Of a DNA stretch of 64,000 nucleotides, positions 62,237-64,000 are shown in pieces (position 1 is the first letter of the stretch; each line of letters starts with the position of its first letter). A model generated the notes under the pieces. It was not told the DNA's origin. It saw only the letters and a program-made list of their open reading frames with translations, and did not search any database. Source of the DNA: Aspidiotus rigidus (taxonomy: Eukaryota > Arthropoda > Insecta > Hemiptera > Diaspididae); assembly GCA_035079385.1 (NCBI GenBank), contig JAVHKY010000052.1, positions 10,230,001 to 10,294,000 on the forward strand, given 5' to 3'. A program made the translations under genes and the position numbers.

Positions 62237-64000
62237 TATTATTTATTTAAAGCCTTTATTATTCTTTACAAAGATTACTTATATTTAATAATTACTTACA
62301 AATTGGGCCCGTGTGTCGGGCATAGGCCTCCCTCAACCTGTACCATTCATGCCTGTCGTAAGCCACTCAATGAAATAGTTTGTTCCCTCCCAGGAATTTT
62401 ATAATATCATCGTCCCATCTAATTTTTTGTTTTCGTTTTCTCCTAGCTCCCTTCTTTCAAAAACCAATTTTTAATTTTGTAGGTCCATCTTTCTTCGTTC
62501 TGTCTCAATATGTGACCCGCCCAATCCCATTTTATCCTTTTCGCTGCGTATAGGAAATCATTTCTCAAAATCATTTCTTGTTTTCATTTTTTTGTGTATT
62601 TTCTTCATATTTATTCTCTATTGCAGTTTTATCCCCATTATCAATCTTTCCATCGCGTTCTGCATAGTTCTTATTTTTTGTTCATCTTTTTTTGTTGTAG
62701 CCCATGTTTGAGCACCATAAGTTACTGTTGGAAATATGCAGGTGTTCATTATTTTAATTTTTTCTTTTATTGGGAATGGACCTTTCATTATTTGTTTTAA
62801 AGACCAAAATTTCTTCCAACCGAGAGTTATTCTTTGTTCGATCTCTTCAGTTGTTCTTTCATTAATCTGGATATTTTGCCCTAAGTATATTATATTATTT
62901 ACCTCTTCAATCTCTTTCCCGTTAATCATTATTTTTATTTTTGTTTTATCATTCCTTTTGCTTAATATTTTTGTTTTGTTAATATTCATGTTTAACCCAT
63001 TCTTTTTCCCTTCTTTGTTTAGTGTTTGGATCATTTCATTTAATTCTTGTGTTGATTTTGCTATTAAGATTACGTCGTGCAAATTACTCAAGCATTTGCC
63101 ATTTATGTTGACCCCTTTCCCATCCCATTTCATCTCTCTAAAGACACAGTTAAAAAGTAAAGCCGATAAGGGGTCCCCCTGTCTTACTCCTTTCTTTATT
63201 CTAAAATATTTCCCCGTTTTATGCGTTTTAACTCTAGCCTCTAATTTTCTATACATTTCTTTTATTATTTTGATATATCTTACTTCGACACCCTGTTCCT
63301 TTGGCGATTTCATCACACTTTCATGTTTTACCGAGTCGAATGCTTTTGTATAATCTATAAATGTGAGATATAGTTCTTTATTATATTCTACGCTTTTCTC
63401 TATTACTTGGTTTATTACAAATAAATTATCTATTGTCGAAAAATTCCTTCTAAATCCCGCCTGCTCCATTGGTTGCTGAGTTTCCAATATATTCCTCATT
63501 CTGTTGACTAAGTATTACTTTTGCGAAAACTTTTGCAGAGGCCGATCCTAAGCTTAGCGGTCTATAATTTTCAATATTATGTATATCTCCTTTTTTATGT
63601 AGTATTATTATTTCTGTCAAACACCACTGTCTTGGGATCTTGATTTTTTCTATTATTAGATTGTATAGTTCTGCTAGATATTTTATAACAATTTTTCCTC
63701 CATATTTAATATGTTCATTTAAGATATTATCACATCCTGTTGCCTTCTCATTTTTTAGTCCTTTTACCACCTGCTCTATTTCTTCTTCTGTGATATGTGG
63801 GATATCGGGTGCATTTTCTATCACTTCTATATTATCTAAATCATTCTCGGGGTCAACATATAATTGTTTGTAAAATTCTGTGGCTATTTTATTTATCCCT
63901 ATTCTATCATAAATTTTCCTACCTTTTTTGTCTTTTAGACAAGATATCCAGTTCTTCCCTATAGCTAGGTTATTCTCTAGGTATCTTCCCGTTTTTTCCA
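62237..64000 (-). pseudogene. RTE-like LINE, antisense, running off the right edge
   Basis: Minus strand, from the right edge: EEEIEQVVKGLKNEKATGCD, ILHKKGDIHNIENYRPLSL (63.4-63.8 kb), then, after a frame change near 63.49 kb, EQAGFRRNFSTIDN, FIDYTKAFDSVKHE and GVRQGDPLSALLFN, thumb sequence with NNIIYLGQNIQ, TYGAQTW, and a C-terminal tail ending near 62.3 kb with LREAYARHTG-type sequence. The catalytic F/YADD is missing: the stretch reads CLSNLHDVILIA, two residues short of a normal LxFADDxxLIA. A 3' UTR with AATAAA ends near 62237. Frame breaks plus the lost catalytic pair show it is inactive. Confidence 0.85.

Noticed and set aside
62736..63353. 205-codon plus-strand ORF, very hydrophobic
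   Set aside because: Antisense of the RTE-like RT, whose Lys/Asn/Glu codons read as Phe/Ile/Leu on the other strand.

Overview
This is a 64-kb, AT-rich stretch of an animal nuclear genome, most likely an arthropod and probably an insect. The grounds are: spliced GT..AG exon fragments; R1-, RTE-, I/Jockey- and CR1-like LINEs; Penelope-like elements with a GIY-YIG endonuclease; Ty3/Gypsy, Copia and BEL/Pao elements; a THAP/P-element-type transposase gene; and MULE, pogo-like and Harbinger-like relics. I see no bacterial operons, no rRNA or tRNA genes and no CRISPR array. Species or order cannot be read from the sequence.

Region 1-17 kb. The end of a Gypsy element (1-420) abuts an interspersed composite repeat that I call U1. 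U1 occurs four times (421-1294, 7722-9930 inverted, 10191-12375, 31452-33645). It carries a captured LINE 3' end with its poly(A), a 168-bp tandem duplication and a terminal hairpin. Two copies face each other as a 4.65-kb inverted repeat. An 850-bp TIR transposon (12376-13226) lies next to U1 copy C. At 13.56-17.06 kb a CR1-like LINE is interrupted by a Penelope-like element with a 14-bp target duplication, and the two reading frames are fused in one 796-codon ORF.

Region 17-26 kb. An antisense R1-like LINE (17.4-20.1 kb), one exon resembling the first lobe of TATA-binding protein (20.66-20.99 kb), LINE scraps, a long stretch without recognisable genes, and the C-terminal part of a MULE transposase.

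Region 26.5-31.4 kb. A structurally complete Ty3/Gypsy retrotransposon with two 295-bp LTRs that look identical, a 4-bp target duplication, intact gag and pol, and a canonical -1 slippery heptamer that links the two frames. It sits inside U1 copy D.

Region 33.6-41.6 kb. A LINE split by a second Penelope copy (12-bp target duplication), an intron-containing alpha-carbonic anhydrase fragment, two phase-compatible exons of an unrecognised gene, a BEL/Pao integrase scrap, a second R1-like LINE and a TIR MITE.

Region 41.7-57.9 kb. A second Gypsy element with nearly identical 375-bp LTRs and a 5-bp target duplication but frame-broken genes. Its integrase is split by a 7.6-kb TIR transposon bearing different tandem arrays at its two ends, exon-like segments, a 5'-truncated Copia element, and pogo-like and Harbinger-like MITEs.

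Region 58-64 kb. A multi-exon THAP/P-element-like transposase gene whose catalytic part is long and open while the THAP and zipper exons are frame-broken, followed by an antisense RTE-like LINE that runs off the right edge.

Host-gene content is small: the TBP-like exon, the carbonic anhydrase fragment and the unknown exon pair. Almost everything else is layered transposable-element sequence whose order of insertion can be partly read from target duplications and interruptions.
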